Source of the DNA: Symsagittifera roscoffensis
Lineage: Eukaryota; Xenacoelomorpha; Acoela; Convolutidae
Assembly (NCBI RefSeq): GCF_963678635.1
Contig: NC_087069.1
Location: 30,670,776 to 30,734,775, forward strand
Reading direction: 5' to 3'
DNA: 64,000 nucleotides
Below the pieces are notes generated by a model. The model searched no databases and was not told where the DNA came from. It saw nothing but the letters and a program-made list of their open reading frames with translations. A program made the translations under genes and the position numbers. This document shows positions 1 to 10,329 of this stretch, one piece after another; the stretch's first letter is position 1; every line of letters begins with the position of its first letter.

Positions 1-1
1 T

Positions 2-393
2 TTTCTAAAATTAGGAAAAAATGCAAATGATTTGTACTTCAACGGATTCAAGATCAAGGAAATAGAAGTACAAAAAGACCTCGGCTTGAAAATATCAAGT
101 GATTAAAACTGGAATATCTACATAGACAAGGCATGCAGGAAAGCAAACAGTGTTTTTTAATGATAAAACGGAATACAAACAATCTGAGTCGTACTGCAAA
201 ATTGAACCTTTATAAATCTATGGTAGTCCCGGTTTTAACATACGCCAGCCCCTGCAATGGATCAAGCAAGTATGTCTTAAATGAACTTGAGACTATTCAA
301 AAAAGAGTCGTCAAATGGATTTTTCCTGGAACATTGGCATACAAAGAAACCATTGCTCAATTGCAAATTTTACCGCTTCCTATGTATATTTAG
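2..393 (+). pseudogene. Family B reverse transcriptase, C-terminal remnant
   Basis: The thumb/C-terminal part of a non-LTR reverse transcriptase. It starts in one frame with the VQKDLGLKIS segment, which follows the palm in jockey/CR1-type enzymes, meets a stop near 104, and resumes in another frame at 133-393 (86 residues). The latter part has LYKSMVVPVLTYASP and ETIQKRVVKWIF, the usual C-terminal signatures of these enzymes. No catalytic motif lies within this fragment. It is dead by truncation and stops. Confidence 0.75.
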
Positions 394-762
394 ATAAATA
401 ATATTTTGCTGCTTTCAAAAATTGAATACAACGATATGCATTTAAATGTGCCCAAACTAACAGAGTCCTCTCGCGGTGTAATCCTTCAGCTCAAACGGCC
501 TTAACATCTGAAGGCTGAACAAAATTTCTTCTATCAAACTTGCAGACTGGTCAATACTTTAAAGATAGACGTGAGGGTTTATTGTGGTCTCAAACGGCTA
601 CTACTGAGGAAATTCTGGTTGAAAATTGGAGAATATAAAGAAGTTGACAAGTGCACATGGAAATTTGGGTGCGATTGTGCGGCGAACAACTACCGCAGCA
701 AGGCGTACATATGACGATACAATGAAGGGGCCAGGACCCCATGTGGAAACACAGAAGCCATT

Positions 763-778
763 CTACTACTACTACTAT

Positions 779-810
<32 letters not shown>

Positions 811-811
811 A
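763..811. repeat. (TAC)n microsatellite, tail of B1
   Basis: About 16 TAC units with one TCA interruption form the 3' tail of B1. The next base starts the leader of element A1. Confidence 0.95.
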
Positions 812-1005
812 GAAACTTGTGTGAAAAAGTTTGGAAATTTTGTAACTACGAACCCTGTAATTGTGATAAACTTATTAGATAGATTTGTCCATTTCAAATT
901 CACATACCGTTAATTTCAGATAAATTGAGCTAGAGGACCGAATCGAAAAACATTAATAACAAGTCTCACGCCTCTAGCTTCGTGGGTGAAGAGTGTTGAC
1001 TGTTA

Positions 1006-1680
1006 ATGGTTGTTATAATCGGAGCCAGCACCCTGAAAGCCGCAACCGAAGTAGCCCCTAACGATTTGAAGAGAGTGTTATCCCGCATCAGCTTTGCATC
1101 GAAAGGATTGAGTCTCAACCCCAACTCTATCCACAAAGTTTTGAAACTTGGCTCTCTCTTAGAAAAGGGAAAACTACGTAAAGCAAGAGACATCATCCTT
1201 TGGCACAACGTGTTAAGCAACACAATTGACAAACACAGACTGAACGCTCAGAAAGCAGAAAAAGTCCCGAATCTGATCAATACGCTCGGGAAACATACCT
1301 GGTTAATTAAGGCGATTATTTATTGCCAAAGAAAAAACGCGAAACTTATTTTTGCAGAATTGAGAACATTGAATACTCTAGTATTACCAGCCGGAAAGAA
1401 GTTAATTTCAAGTCGCAAACTGAAAGAGTGGTGGTAACAACAAGACCTCAGGAAAATACATCCCTCAACGAACTTGGAAAGAAAGTTTTTGGAAACGATT
1501 CTTCAGCGGTTCACAAACCTTGAATCTCTCGTCAAGAAATATCGTCCACTGCTCAAAAAAAGCAAATCAAAGAAGAGAAGAGAAGAAAAGACCAAGAGAA
1601 GCAGGCCTCAAAAGAAGAATAAGAAGAGAACAAAGAAGAGAAGCGAAAGAAAGACCAAGAGAAGCAGGCCTCAAAAGTAG
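1006..1680 (+). pseudogene. SGNH/GDSL-esterase-like ORF with Lys/Arg-rich tail (A1)
   Basis: One frame runs 1006-1680, interrupted by a single TAA at 1435-1437 where copies A2 and A3 have TAC (Tyr). It starts VVIIGAS, a possible G-x-S nucleophile block, then has DIILWHNVL with an Asn, I(I)YCQR, and DLRKIHPS, which could be the terminal D...H block. CR1-like elements are known to carry esterase domains in ORF1, but the match here is tentative because blocks II and III are not classical. The last ~45 residues are a highly basic repeat. The function in retrotransposition is unknown. Confidence 0.5.
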
Positions 1681-1690
1681 AATAAGAAGA
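1556..1690. repeat. Two-copy ~60-bp minisatellite encoding KRSRPQK tail
   Basis: A purine-rich unit containing gaagcaggcctcaaaa occurs twice and codes for two K/R-rich blocks each ending KTKRSRPQK. The same pair is present in A2 (8080-8210) and A3 (18055-18180). The basic tail could bind nucleic acid (inference). Confidence 0.7.
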
Positions 1691-1795
1691 TAAACAACAA
1701 AAAGTAAGGTTAGATTATCTTTTTTATAGATTTTACTCTAGTAGCTACCTGGAGCTTAGTTGTTTTGGAGCTGCCTAGGTGAAGTCTGTAGAAAT

Positions 1796-2613
1796 TAGTA
1801 ACCATACTAGGAGAAATAAAAACAAATCACAAGCCAATGATGCCTGTATTTGTGTTGATTGTAAAAAGATTTCGGAGATCCAATGGATCATGTAATGGAA
1901 CGCAATGACTACGCCAAACCTTTATGTGCAAAACGATTAAAAATGCCATCGGCAGTTTACGAATTCATGCCTAAAACAAAGGCATATGGTGTTGTGACAA
2001 ATGTACACCCGAAGTAAAAAGCCTAATTAAGGGTGCAACCGCTCCAAAAATGAATCCGGAGATAAGTAAATTGAGAAACGACCTGGATAAGACGGTTAAT
2101 TTTGTGAAGAGTCTAGTGAAGGACTTCTACTACTCCATGAATGGAACGAAAACCAAATCACAGCCAACAATGGGATCAAGCACAGTGAAAGATAATGCCT
2201 GGAAAGTAGAGCCTCAGGTCACCAAACCCCTGAAAGACATACGTTTGGAAGCTGGAGCAGAACAAAAACGGGAAGAACCTAACCCCTGATCAAGAGAACA
2301 AAGCGAGGCCCCTCCCACTGAGAATCACTCTAGACTCACCGGAGGATGCGGAATTCATGATGAAAAGTTTGACCAAACTGAAAATTGCTGAAGACGAAAT
2401 CAGACAACTAAGAGTCACTCCTGATAGGAGCATGAAAGAGAGAGAAAGTGTCCGTTTTCTAGTGCAACGGGCAAAAAACTTAACAACAGAGGAACCCGGG
2501 AATTTCATACACATTGTCAGAGGGAACAAAATCATCAAAGTAAAGAAAAGAGAGATTTGCAAAGAACAACGCCGGAAACAGAAAACATTTTGAGCTCTGT
2601 TTCGGGAATGTAG
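1796..2613 (+). pseudogene. ORF1 of A1: PHD-like finger, coiled region, RRM-like part
   Basis: Equivalent to 18284-19274 of A3, but the initiating ATG is ATT here and the frame breaks several times. The end of a PHD-type finger, WCCDKC, can be read at about 1987-2004 only by changing frame, a shift shared by all copies. Reading continues at 2050-2289 (a charged, probably helical region) and 2357-2593 (the C-terminal half of an RRM-like domain). A ~165-bp deletion near 2280 removes the N-terminal half of the RRM-like domain, as in A2. The protein would have been the RNA-binding ORF1 product of a CR1-like element. Confidence 0.65.
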
Positions 2614-3465
2614 ACACATTAACTCCTGATAATTTCATTGAACTACAAGTACTACTACAACAAGCAAAAAGGTTACCACACTTCATTACCCTAAATGAAG
2701 CGAAACCCAAGAATTCTGTAATCATGTGGAACCCAATATGGCACAAACTCGATTTAAAACAAAAAAAGATGAATCCGAACGAGAAGGGGAGAGGCATATT
2801 GTTTTATATTCGAAACGACATCGACTACAAGGAAACCAACGATGAATCTGGATTTGAGGAACAGCAAGAATACAATCTACTGCTAACAAAGAGAATAGTT
2901 GTGATAGCTTTAACCTATCGGAGCCCATCATCTACCCCCGAAAACAACTACAACCTTAACAACTTCTTAAGAAGCATTAGATCCAACCGATCTAGATACA
3001 TTGTACTAGGAGACATAAATCACAGAGATGTAGATTGGCAATATATCAGCACGAATCATGACGAGGACAGCAAGGAACACCAAATTATTGAAGCGGTAAA
3101 AGATTCTTATCTCGATCAACACTTTGATAGACCAATGCGTGTGACCAAAAACAACGAACCATCACTACTAGATCTCATGCTAGCCGACAAAACCCTGGAA
3201 CCAACTAGCATAGAATACATCTCCACGCTGGGTAAGGGTGATCACACACTAATCCAAGCAAAATTTGATCTCGGGACAACAAAGCGATGTAAAGAGAGAC
3301 TAAATTACAACAAAGAGAGCTACGTGGAACTCCGATCAGAGTTAAACACCAATATAATGTTTGAAAAATTGCAAACACTAGAGCAAAACTGGGAAAAAAT
3401 TAATAGCACTCTTGATTGTGCTGTTAAGAATTTCATCCCTAAAATTAAAATTTGTATAAATCATA
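2614..3465 (+). pseudogene. APE-type endonuclease of A1
   Basis: Apurinic-endonuclease-like domain of CR1/jockey-type ORF2, best seen in the 2724-3488 reading frame. Visible motifs are TYRSPSS, GDINHRDVDW (the GDxN block), SLLDLML and LGKGDHTLI (the terminal DH catalytic pair). The N-terminal part, with the first catalytic Asn and a Glu in NEAKPKN, lies in another frame. The ORF runs on for a few residues into satellite sequence, so its last residues are not from the element. The linker and RT are lost. Confidence 0.8.
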
Positions 3466-4749
3466 ACAATTTTCAAAAAAAGAAATAATGTTAAAAAATT
3501 CCAAAAACTTGAAAACCTCAATCCCGTTATTAGAATCTGTGAGGGTACTCTCAGGGTGTTTCGATTCTTGCCTCTAGCTATGCAGGCTCAAATTTTTGTA
3601 GTTTCCAAGATATGACGTTTTTTAAGGTTTTTTCAATTTTTTTCAGAAAACTTAAGAATAAAAAATTTCATAAAATTGGGAAGTTTCATCTCTGCAGTGA
3701 GGCTCTGTTCGGATACTCTCAGGAGTTGCGAGTTTCACCTCCTAATCTGTCTTCTGAAATCCTTGTAGTTTTACAGATATGACAGTTTTTGTGATTTTTT
3801 CAAAAAAACTTAAATGTTAAAACTTTCAAAAATTTGAAGATCTCAATCCTGTTATCGGAATCTGCGAGGGTACTCTCAAGAGTCGCGAATATTGTGTCTG
3901 AATATTGCTGCTCAAATTCTTGTAGTTTTCTAGACATGACGTTTTTTTAGTTTTTTTTTTCAAAATTTTTCCGGAAAGTTAGGTATAAACAATTTCACAA
4001 AACTTGAAATTTTATCTCTGTACTGAGGTTCTGACTGGGTGTACTCAGAAACTGCGAGTTTTGCCTCCCAATTTGACTTCTCAAATCCTTGTAGGTTTCC
4101 AGATATGACGTTTTTTTATTTTTTTTTCCAAAAAAAAACTCATGAAAAATAAATCAATTTTTTTTCAAAGTTTGAATTTCCTAACCTGTAGTAGTTGGGC
4201 GGCTGTCAGAATAGTCTCAGGGGTTGCAAAATTGGCCTTTAATTAAGAATGCCCAAATCATTTTTGTTTGAGAGATACAACGATTTTTGTGATATTTTTT
4301 TGGAAAATTTCAGAAAATTCAAATTACTGAATAATTCGTTAAAGTGAAATTCCCAACCCTGTAGTTGTATTTTTTTAAAGATTGCAAATATTGCCATCAA
4401 AAATACTTTTCAGATTTTTGTAGTTTTCGATATGTGAATACCTTTTTGTCAGAAAACTTGAGTTGAAGTGTCTCAAAATTTGAATTTCCCACCGTTGTAA
4501 TTGGGTACTGTAAGAGTACCCTCAGGAGTTGCAAATCTTGCGTCCAAATGCGTCTGCTCAATTGCTTTCAGTTTCCCAGAAGTGATGTTTCTTAGTTCAT
4601 TTTAATTTTTTTGAAGAACTTACATAAGATTTCACAAATTTTTTATCGTTCTTCAAAATTTGTATAAAAATTGGTTTTTTTTTGTTATTGAAAACCAGGT
4701 CAGATGACATTTCCAACTGACTAAATGATTCAAAATTCGAAATTTCAGC
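3466..4749. repeat. Diverged ~165-bp tandem satellite, about seven monomers
   Basis: A phase marker resembling tactctcag recurs at 3546, 3714, 3871, 4042, 4212, about 4371 and 4517, spacing 146-171 bp. A second conserved core, gatatgacgttttttt, recurs at about 3611, 3776, 3935 and 4103 and more weakly after that. The monomers are well diverged from each other. No gene is visible. Part of the monomer resembles the 3' UTR of family A elements (see findings). The satellite abuts the broken end of A1 on the left and the start of B2 on the right. Confidence 0.8.
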
Positions 4750-4753
4750 TCTG

Positions 4754-5495
4754 TTTTACAATATCCGGAGGTTGTTTAAAATATCAAGACGTCAAGAACT
4801 TTCATATTTTTCAATAGCAAATTCATATGATTTTGTTTGCATAGGAGAGACTCGGTCAATAAATGAACAAACGGATTCAGAGCTGTTTCTACCAGAATAC
4901 CAATGTTTTCGTTCTAATCGTAAATCGCCATTGAAAACTACAGCCCATGGTGTCACCGTGATATGCGTTAAATCAAGCTATAACTCCGAACAAGCCTTTG
5001 TCTATTTTGATACAAACGGTTCTGCAGTTGCTTGTTACGTTGTTAATATCAATCAAAAGAAAATTTTGATTGTATTTTGCCATAACCCTCCGTCAAAAAA
5101 TAAATATGCGTAAGTGAAGACCTAACAGGATTTTTCAATAATTTAATCCAGCTAACAAGAAATTGCGATGATATTATCGTTTACGGCGATTTCAATTTTT
5201 CCACGATTAACTGGTGTAGCTTATCTTCAGAAAATTTTTTGGAGAGTTTTTGAGATAATCGAAGAAAACAACTTTCAACAAAAAATAGGCTTTAATACAG
5301 CAGCAAGCGGTATATTAGATCTCATTTTGGTTATTGATAACATAGAGTGCGTAAATTTGAAGAAAATGATCAGCGACGAATGTCAAATCACCAAAATGTC
5401 AAATCACTACCCAATCTATCTTAGTTTTTCGGCTATAGGGCAGAACAATATAAAAAGATGTTATTTAAAAAGTGGTGTGTATAGTTTGAGTGCAT
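4754..5495 (+). pseudogene. APE-type endonuclease, family B
   Basis: Reading 4772-5113 gives the N-terminal half, with DFVCIGET carrying the catalytic Glu and FLPEYQCFRSNR, a typical segment of CR1/L2/jockey endonucleases. After a frame break, IIVYGDFNF (GDFN block) is readable near 5175-5200 in an alternative frame, and GILDLIL with NHYPIYLSF (the position of the terminal DH pair, here NH) in 5168-5497. Thus the terminal catalytic Asp appears replaced by Asn. It would nick target DNA for reverse transcription; this copy cannot. Confidence 0.75.
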
Positions 5496-7259
5496 AGATA
5501 CTATGAAAATTCAATGCGCTTTTTTTCAACAAATCCGTTCAATTCCTATTGCTGGTCAAAACCAAATTGCAATGTTGAAAATTGGTACCTTTGGCTGAAT
5601 GTTTTTCTGAGTGAAAGTATACCGAAAAGAACCCAGCAACGAGCTTCTCTGTCACCTTGGATAAGCCAGAGTACATCTCATCTAAATAAAAGTTTTAAGA
5701 CAGCAAGAAGAAGATATAAAGATATGCATCCAAAGGTTCTCAAACTGAAATCAATGCTGGAAAAAAGCTGTGGAAACGACAAGATAGAATATGAACAAAA
5801 TCTATACGCCGAGAGATCAACTGGGAAGCTTTTTAAGCATTTCAGGGCCTTCAAAAAAATCGAACATTCCAGGCCTTGTTTTTTTTTAAATGAAAAAGCA
5901 GAAAATGACAGTAACAAAGCCCAACAATTTTCGAATTTTTTTGCATCCGTTTGAGTACAATCTTCTGAAATTTTTGAGCCTTTTCAAGATTGTTCAGAGA
6001 TTTGTTTTCTTAGCAACCTAACATTCAAAGAAAGTGAAATTGTAAGCATATGCGAAAAATTAAATGTAAACAAAAATAAAGGGCCCGATTAACTACCACC
6101 AGTGCTTTTTCGGAAATGTAGAAAAACGATTTCCCATTCACTTTTTCAAATCTTTACTAAACTTCTACAAACTTCTATCTTTCCAGACTTGAAAAATGCA
6201 ATAATTTTTCTGGAAACATGCAATAATCAGTCCGGTTTTTAAACAGGGTAATAAAGCAGATATATAAAATTATAGACCTGTTTCTTTTCTTATCTCTGCC
6301 TCTAAAATTTTTGAAAGAATTGTCCTCATTCGACTATATGATCATTACAATAAATTTTTTAACTAATCTCATTTCGGATTTCGAAAGAACTGGTCAACCA
6401 ATTCAACAACTCCTGATCTTTTTAAATGAAACATATAAAGAAATCGAAAATAGAGAAGAAATTGAAACTATTTTTTACAAATTTTTGCAAAGCTGGCGAC
6501 AGAGTTGATATTGGAATTTTGTTACAAAAATTGTTTTCAACAGGATTTAGGGGTAGACTCGTAGAATCTTACAAACAGGCACCAAATTGTTCGAATAAAT
6601 GGCAAAGAGTCTTCAAGAGAAAAAGTTACCAGTAGAGTGCTACAGGGTAGCACATTGGGTCCTTTGTTTTTTTTCTGGTCTTTATTAACGACCTACCAGA
6701 TTACTGTGTAAATCTTAAAACTATGTTACTTGCAGACAATGCTAAACTCATCAGTTCTGGTCAGGCACAAGAACAAACCCAAAGTGACAAATACAATGTG
6801 AACAAATACAATGTGTTTAATTGGACCATCGACAATAATATGCGCTTCAATTTAGACAAATGTACTTTTCTAAAATTAGGAAAAAATGCAAATGATTTTT
6901 ACTTCAACGGATTCAAGATCAAGGAAATAGAAGTACAAAAAGACCTCGGCTTGAAAATATCAAGTGATTAAAACTGGAATATCTACATAGACAATGCATG
7001 CAGGAAAGCAAACAGTGTTTTTTTAATGATAAAACGGAATACAAACAATCTGAGTCGTACTGCAAAATTGAACCTTTATAAATCTATGGTAGTCCCGGTT
7101 TTAACATACGCCAGCCCCTGCTATGGATCGAGCAAGTATGTCACAAATGAACTTGAGACTATTCAAAAAAGAGTCGTCAAATGGATTTTTCCTGGAACAT
7201 TGGCATACAAAGAAACAATTGCTCAATTGCAAATTTTACCGCTTCCTATGTATATTTAG
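5496..7259 (+). pseudogene. Reverse transcriptase, family B
   Basis: Frames are broken throughout. Segments recognisable in order are a linker ORF (5490-5954), a fingers region around 6060-6330, a VLQGSTLGP-like block near 6640-6662, the palm catalytic box near 6729-6740 reading L-A-D-N where active enzymes have (F/Y)ADD, the VQKDLGLKIS block, and the thumb/C-terminal ORF 7026-7259. The second catalytic Asp is changed to Asn, in addition to many stops. A 15-bp direct repeat (acaaatacaatgtga, near 6788-6815) duplicates a few residues just after the palm. Confidence 0.75.
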
Positions 7260-7627
7260 ATAAATAATATTTTGCTGCTTTCAAAAATTGAATACAAAGA
7301 TATGCATTTGAATGTTCCCAAACTAACAGAGTCCTCTCGCGGTGTAATCCTTCAGCTCAAACGGCCTTAACATCTGAAGGCTGAACAAAATTTCTTCTAT
7401 CAAACTTGCAGACTGGTCAATACTTTAAAGATAGACGTGAGGGTTTAGTGTGGTCTCAAACGGCTACTACTGAGGAAATTCTGGTTGAAAATTGGAGAAT
7501 ATAATGAAGTTGACAAGTGCACGTGGAAAATTGGGTGCGATTGTGCGGCGAACAACTACCGCAGCAAGCCGTACATATGACGGTACAATGAAGGGGCCAG
7601 GACCCCATGTGGAAACACAGAAGCCAT

Positions 7628-7649
7628 CCTACTACTACAACTACTACTT

Positions 7650-7685
<36 letters not shown>
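7628..7685. repeat. (TAC)n tail of B2
   Basis: About 18 TAC units with interruptions (CAA, TTC). Element A2 starts directly after it. Confidence 0.95.
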
Positions 7686-7691
7686 AAGAAC

Positions 7692-8201
7692 TTGTGTGAA
7701 AAACTTTGGAACATCATCCTTTGGCACAACGTGTTAAACAACACAATTGACAAACACAGACTGAACGCTCAGAAAGCAGAAAAAGTCCCGAATCTGATCA
7801 ATACGCTCAGGAAACATACCTGGCGATTTAAGGCGATTATTTATTGCCAAAGAGAAAACGCGAAACATATTTTTGCAGAATTGAGAATATTGAATACTCT
7901 AGTATTACCAGCCGGAAAGAAATTAATTTCAAGTCGCAATTTGAAAGAGTGGTGGTACCAACAAGACCTCAGGAAAATACATCCCTCAACGAACTTGGAA
8001 AGAAAGTTTTTGGAAACGATTCTTCAGCGGTTCACAAACCTTGAATCTCTCGTCAAGAAATATTGTCACTGCTCAAAAAAAAGCAAATCAAAGAAGAGAA
8101 GCGAAAAAAAGGTCAAGAGAAGCAGGCCTCAAAAGAAGAATAAGAAGAAAACAAAGGAGAGAAGCGAAAAAAAGACCAAGAGAAGCAGGCCTCAAAAGTA
8201 G
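7692..8201 (+). pseudogene. SGNH-like ORF with basic tail (A2, N-terminally deleted)
   Basis: An uninterrupted 169-residue frame that starts after the internal deletion and so lacks the putative G-x-S block. It retains the ILWHNVLNN segment, IYCQREN, the Tyr codon that is a stop in A1, LRKIHPS and the full KRSRPQK basic tail. Although open, it is unlikely to be an active esterase without the first block. Confidence 0.5.
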
Positions 8202-8314
8202 AATAAGAAGATAAACAACAAAAAGTAAGGTTAGATTATCTTTTTTATAGATTTTACTCTAGTAGCTACCTGGAACTTAGTTGTTTTGGAGCGGCCTAGG
8301 TGAAGTCTGTAGAA

Positions 8315-9140
8315 ATGAGTAACCATACTATGAGAAATGTAAACAAATCACAGGCCAATGATGCCTGGATTTGTGCTGGTTGTAAAAAAAAATTCGGAGA
8401 TCCAATGGATCATGTAATGGAACGCAATGACTTCGCCAAACATTTATGTGCAAAACGATGAAAAATGCCATCGGCAGTTTACAAATTCATGTCTAAAACA
8501 AAGGCATATGGTGTTGTGACACATGTACACCCGAAGTAAAAAGCCTAATTAAGGGTGCAACCGCTCCAAAAATGAATCCGGAGATAAGTAAGTTGAGAAA
8601 CGACCTGGATAAGACGGTTAATTTTGTGAAGAGTCTAGTGGAGGACTTCTACTACTTCATGAATGGAACGAAAACCAAATCACAGCCAACAATGGGATCA
8701 AGCACAGTGAAAGAAAATGCCTGGAAAGTAGAGCCTCAGGTCACCAAACCCCTGAAAGACATAAGTTTGGAAGCTGGAGCAGAACAAAAACGGGAAGAAC
8801 CTAACCCTGATCAAGAGAACAGAGCGAGGCCCCTCCCACTGAAAATCACTCTAGACTCACCGGAGGATGCGGAATTCATGATGAAAAAATGACTAAACTG
8901 AAGTTTGCTGAAGACGAAATCAGACAACTAAGAGTCACTTCTGATAGGAGCATCAACGAGAGAGAAAGTGTCCGTTTTCTAGTGCAAGGGGTAAAAAACT
9001 TAACAACAGAGGAACCCGGGAACTTCATACACATTGTCAGAGGGAACAAAATCATCAAAGTAAAGAAAAGAGAGATAGGAAAATTGCAAAGAACAACGCC
9101 GGAAACAGAGAACATTTTGAGCTCTGGTTCGGGAATGTAG
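8315..9140 (+). pseudogene. ORF1 of A2: PHD-like finger, coiled region, partial RRM-like domain
   Basis: The ATG at 8315 begins MSN and leads into a PHD-like finger with Cys pairs at WICAGC and HLC. A TGA near 8459 and the shared frameshift before WCCDTC (about 8509-8526) break it. The 8572-8892 frame covers the helical region and fuses, through the 165-bp deletion, to the second half of the RRM-like domain, which then changes frame to 8889-9140. Ends SGSGM then TAG. Role inferred from CR1-like ORF1 proteins: binding the element RNA. Confidence 0.65.
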
Positions 9141-10329
9141 ACACAATAACTCCTGATAATTTCATTGAACTACAAGTACTACTACAACAAGCAAATATGT
9201 TACCACACTTCATTGCCCTAAATGAAGCGAAACCCAAGAATTCTGTAATCATGTGGAACCCAATTTGGCACAAACTCGACTGCTACAATTTAAAACAAAA
9301 AAAAATGAATCCGAACGAGAATAGGAGAGGCATATTGTTTTATACTCGAAAAGAGACATCGACTACAAGGAAACCAACGATGAATCTGGATTTGAGGAAC
9401 TGCAAGTATACAATCTACTGCTAACAAAGAGAATAGTTGTGATAGCTTTAACCTATCGGAGCCCATCATCTACCCCCAAAAACAACTACAACCTTAACAA
9501 CTTCTTAAGAAGCATTAGATCCAACCGTTCTAGATACATTGTACTAGGAGACATAAATCACAGAGATGTAGATTGGCAATATATCAGCACGAATCATGAC
9601 GAGAACAGCAAGGAACACCAAATTATTGAAGCGGTAAAAGATTCTTATCTCGATCAACACTTTGATAGACCAACGCGTGTGACCAAAAACAACGAACCAT
9701 CACTACTAGATCTCATGCTAGCCGACAAAATCCCGGAACCAACTAGCATAGAATACATCTCCCCGCTGGGTAAGGGTGATCACACACTAATCCAAGCAAA
9801 ATTTGATCTCGGGACAACAAAGCGATGTAAAGAGAGACTGAATTTCAACAAAGGGAGCTACGTGGAACTCCGATCAGAGTTAAACACCAACATAGTGTAT
9901 GAAGAATTGCAAACACTAGAGCAAAACTGGGGAAAAATTAAAAGCACTCGTGATTGTGCTGTTAAGAAGTTCATCCCTAAAATTAAAATTTGTATAAATC
10001 ATAACAAAAAGCCAATGAGACCCAAAGTGAGAGATGCAGTTCGTGAAAAAGAAAAAATTTGGAGAGATGTCAGGAGAGATAAAACACAAGAAAATTATGG
10101 AAAACACTCGAAGGCTCGAAACAAAGTCAGGAAACTGACAAGGAACTGTGTTCAAATACACGAAGAAGATATATCAAAAAGCATAAAACAGCAACCTAAA
10201 AAATTTTGGAATTATGTCAACAAAAACATTAAATCCACTGGGACGATACCTGCACTCAAAATTAGCGATGATAATTTGGCAAAGACCAACAAGGAGAAAG
10301 CGACTGCCCTGTTTGATTTCTTCAAATGA
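9130..10329 (+). pseudogene. APE-type endonuclease and linker of A2
   Basis: The N-terminal third (9197-9424 and the frame before it) contains NEAKPKN and the GILFY segment and ends in a stop where the frame slips. The remainder is an intact 296-codon frame (9439-10329) with TYRSPSS, GDINHRDVDW at 9547-9576, SLLDLML and GDHTLI with the DH pair at 9778-9783, then the basic helical linker leading to RT. The single frameshift near 9350 separates the two halves. Its tandem duplicate at 12985 is nearly identical. Confidence 0.8.

Larger units (their letters stand above)
1..811 (+). mobile_element. Non-LTR retrotransposon family B, 3' fragment (copy B1)
   Basis: This is the 3' end of a non-LTR element, cut off by the window edge. 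It is nearly identical to 6869-7685 (copy B2). It holds the last part of a reverse-transcriptase ORF, a 3' UTR, a small GGGG/CCCC hairpin near 727-740 and a (TAC)n tail. Immediately after the tail comes the 5' end of a family A element, a join that recurs at 7685 and 17300. The homology and tail are directly visible; the assignment to a non-LTR family rests on the fuller copy B2. Confidence 0.8.
812..3465 (+). mobile_element. CR1-like non-LTR retrotransposon family A, copy A1 (3' truncated)
   Basis: Order: leader (812-1005), SGNH-like ORF, basic tail, ORF1 with PHD-like finger and RRM-like part, and the C-terminal half of the endonuclease. Compared with copies A2 and A3 it stops abruptly around 3465, inside the linker after the endonuclease, where satellite DNA begins. 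RT and 3' UTR are missing. A1 shares with A2 a ~165-bp deletion in ORF1 that A3 lacks, so A1 and A2 are sister copies. Confidence 0.8.
4750..7685 (+). mobile_element. Non-LTR retrotransposon family B, fullest copy (B2)
   Basis: A ~2.9-kb element containing a decayed APE-type endonuclease, a reverse transcriptase, a 3' UTR and a (TAC)n tail. Its 5' end is not defined, because the endonuclease already begins next to the satellite. The part from 6869 onward is almost identical to B1. The endonuclease and RT are clearly different from those of family A, so this is a separate CR1/jockey-type family, although the 3' terminus resembles that of A. Confidence 0.8.

Noticed and set aside
763-811. CRISPR-like or minisatellite array
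   Set aside because: Plain trinucleotide microsatellites without spacers; the window is eukaryotic.
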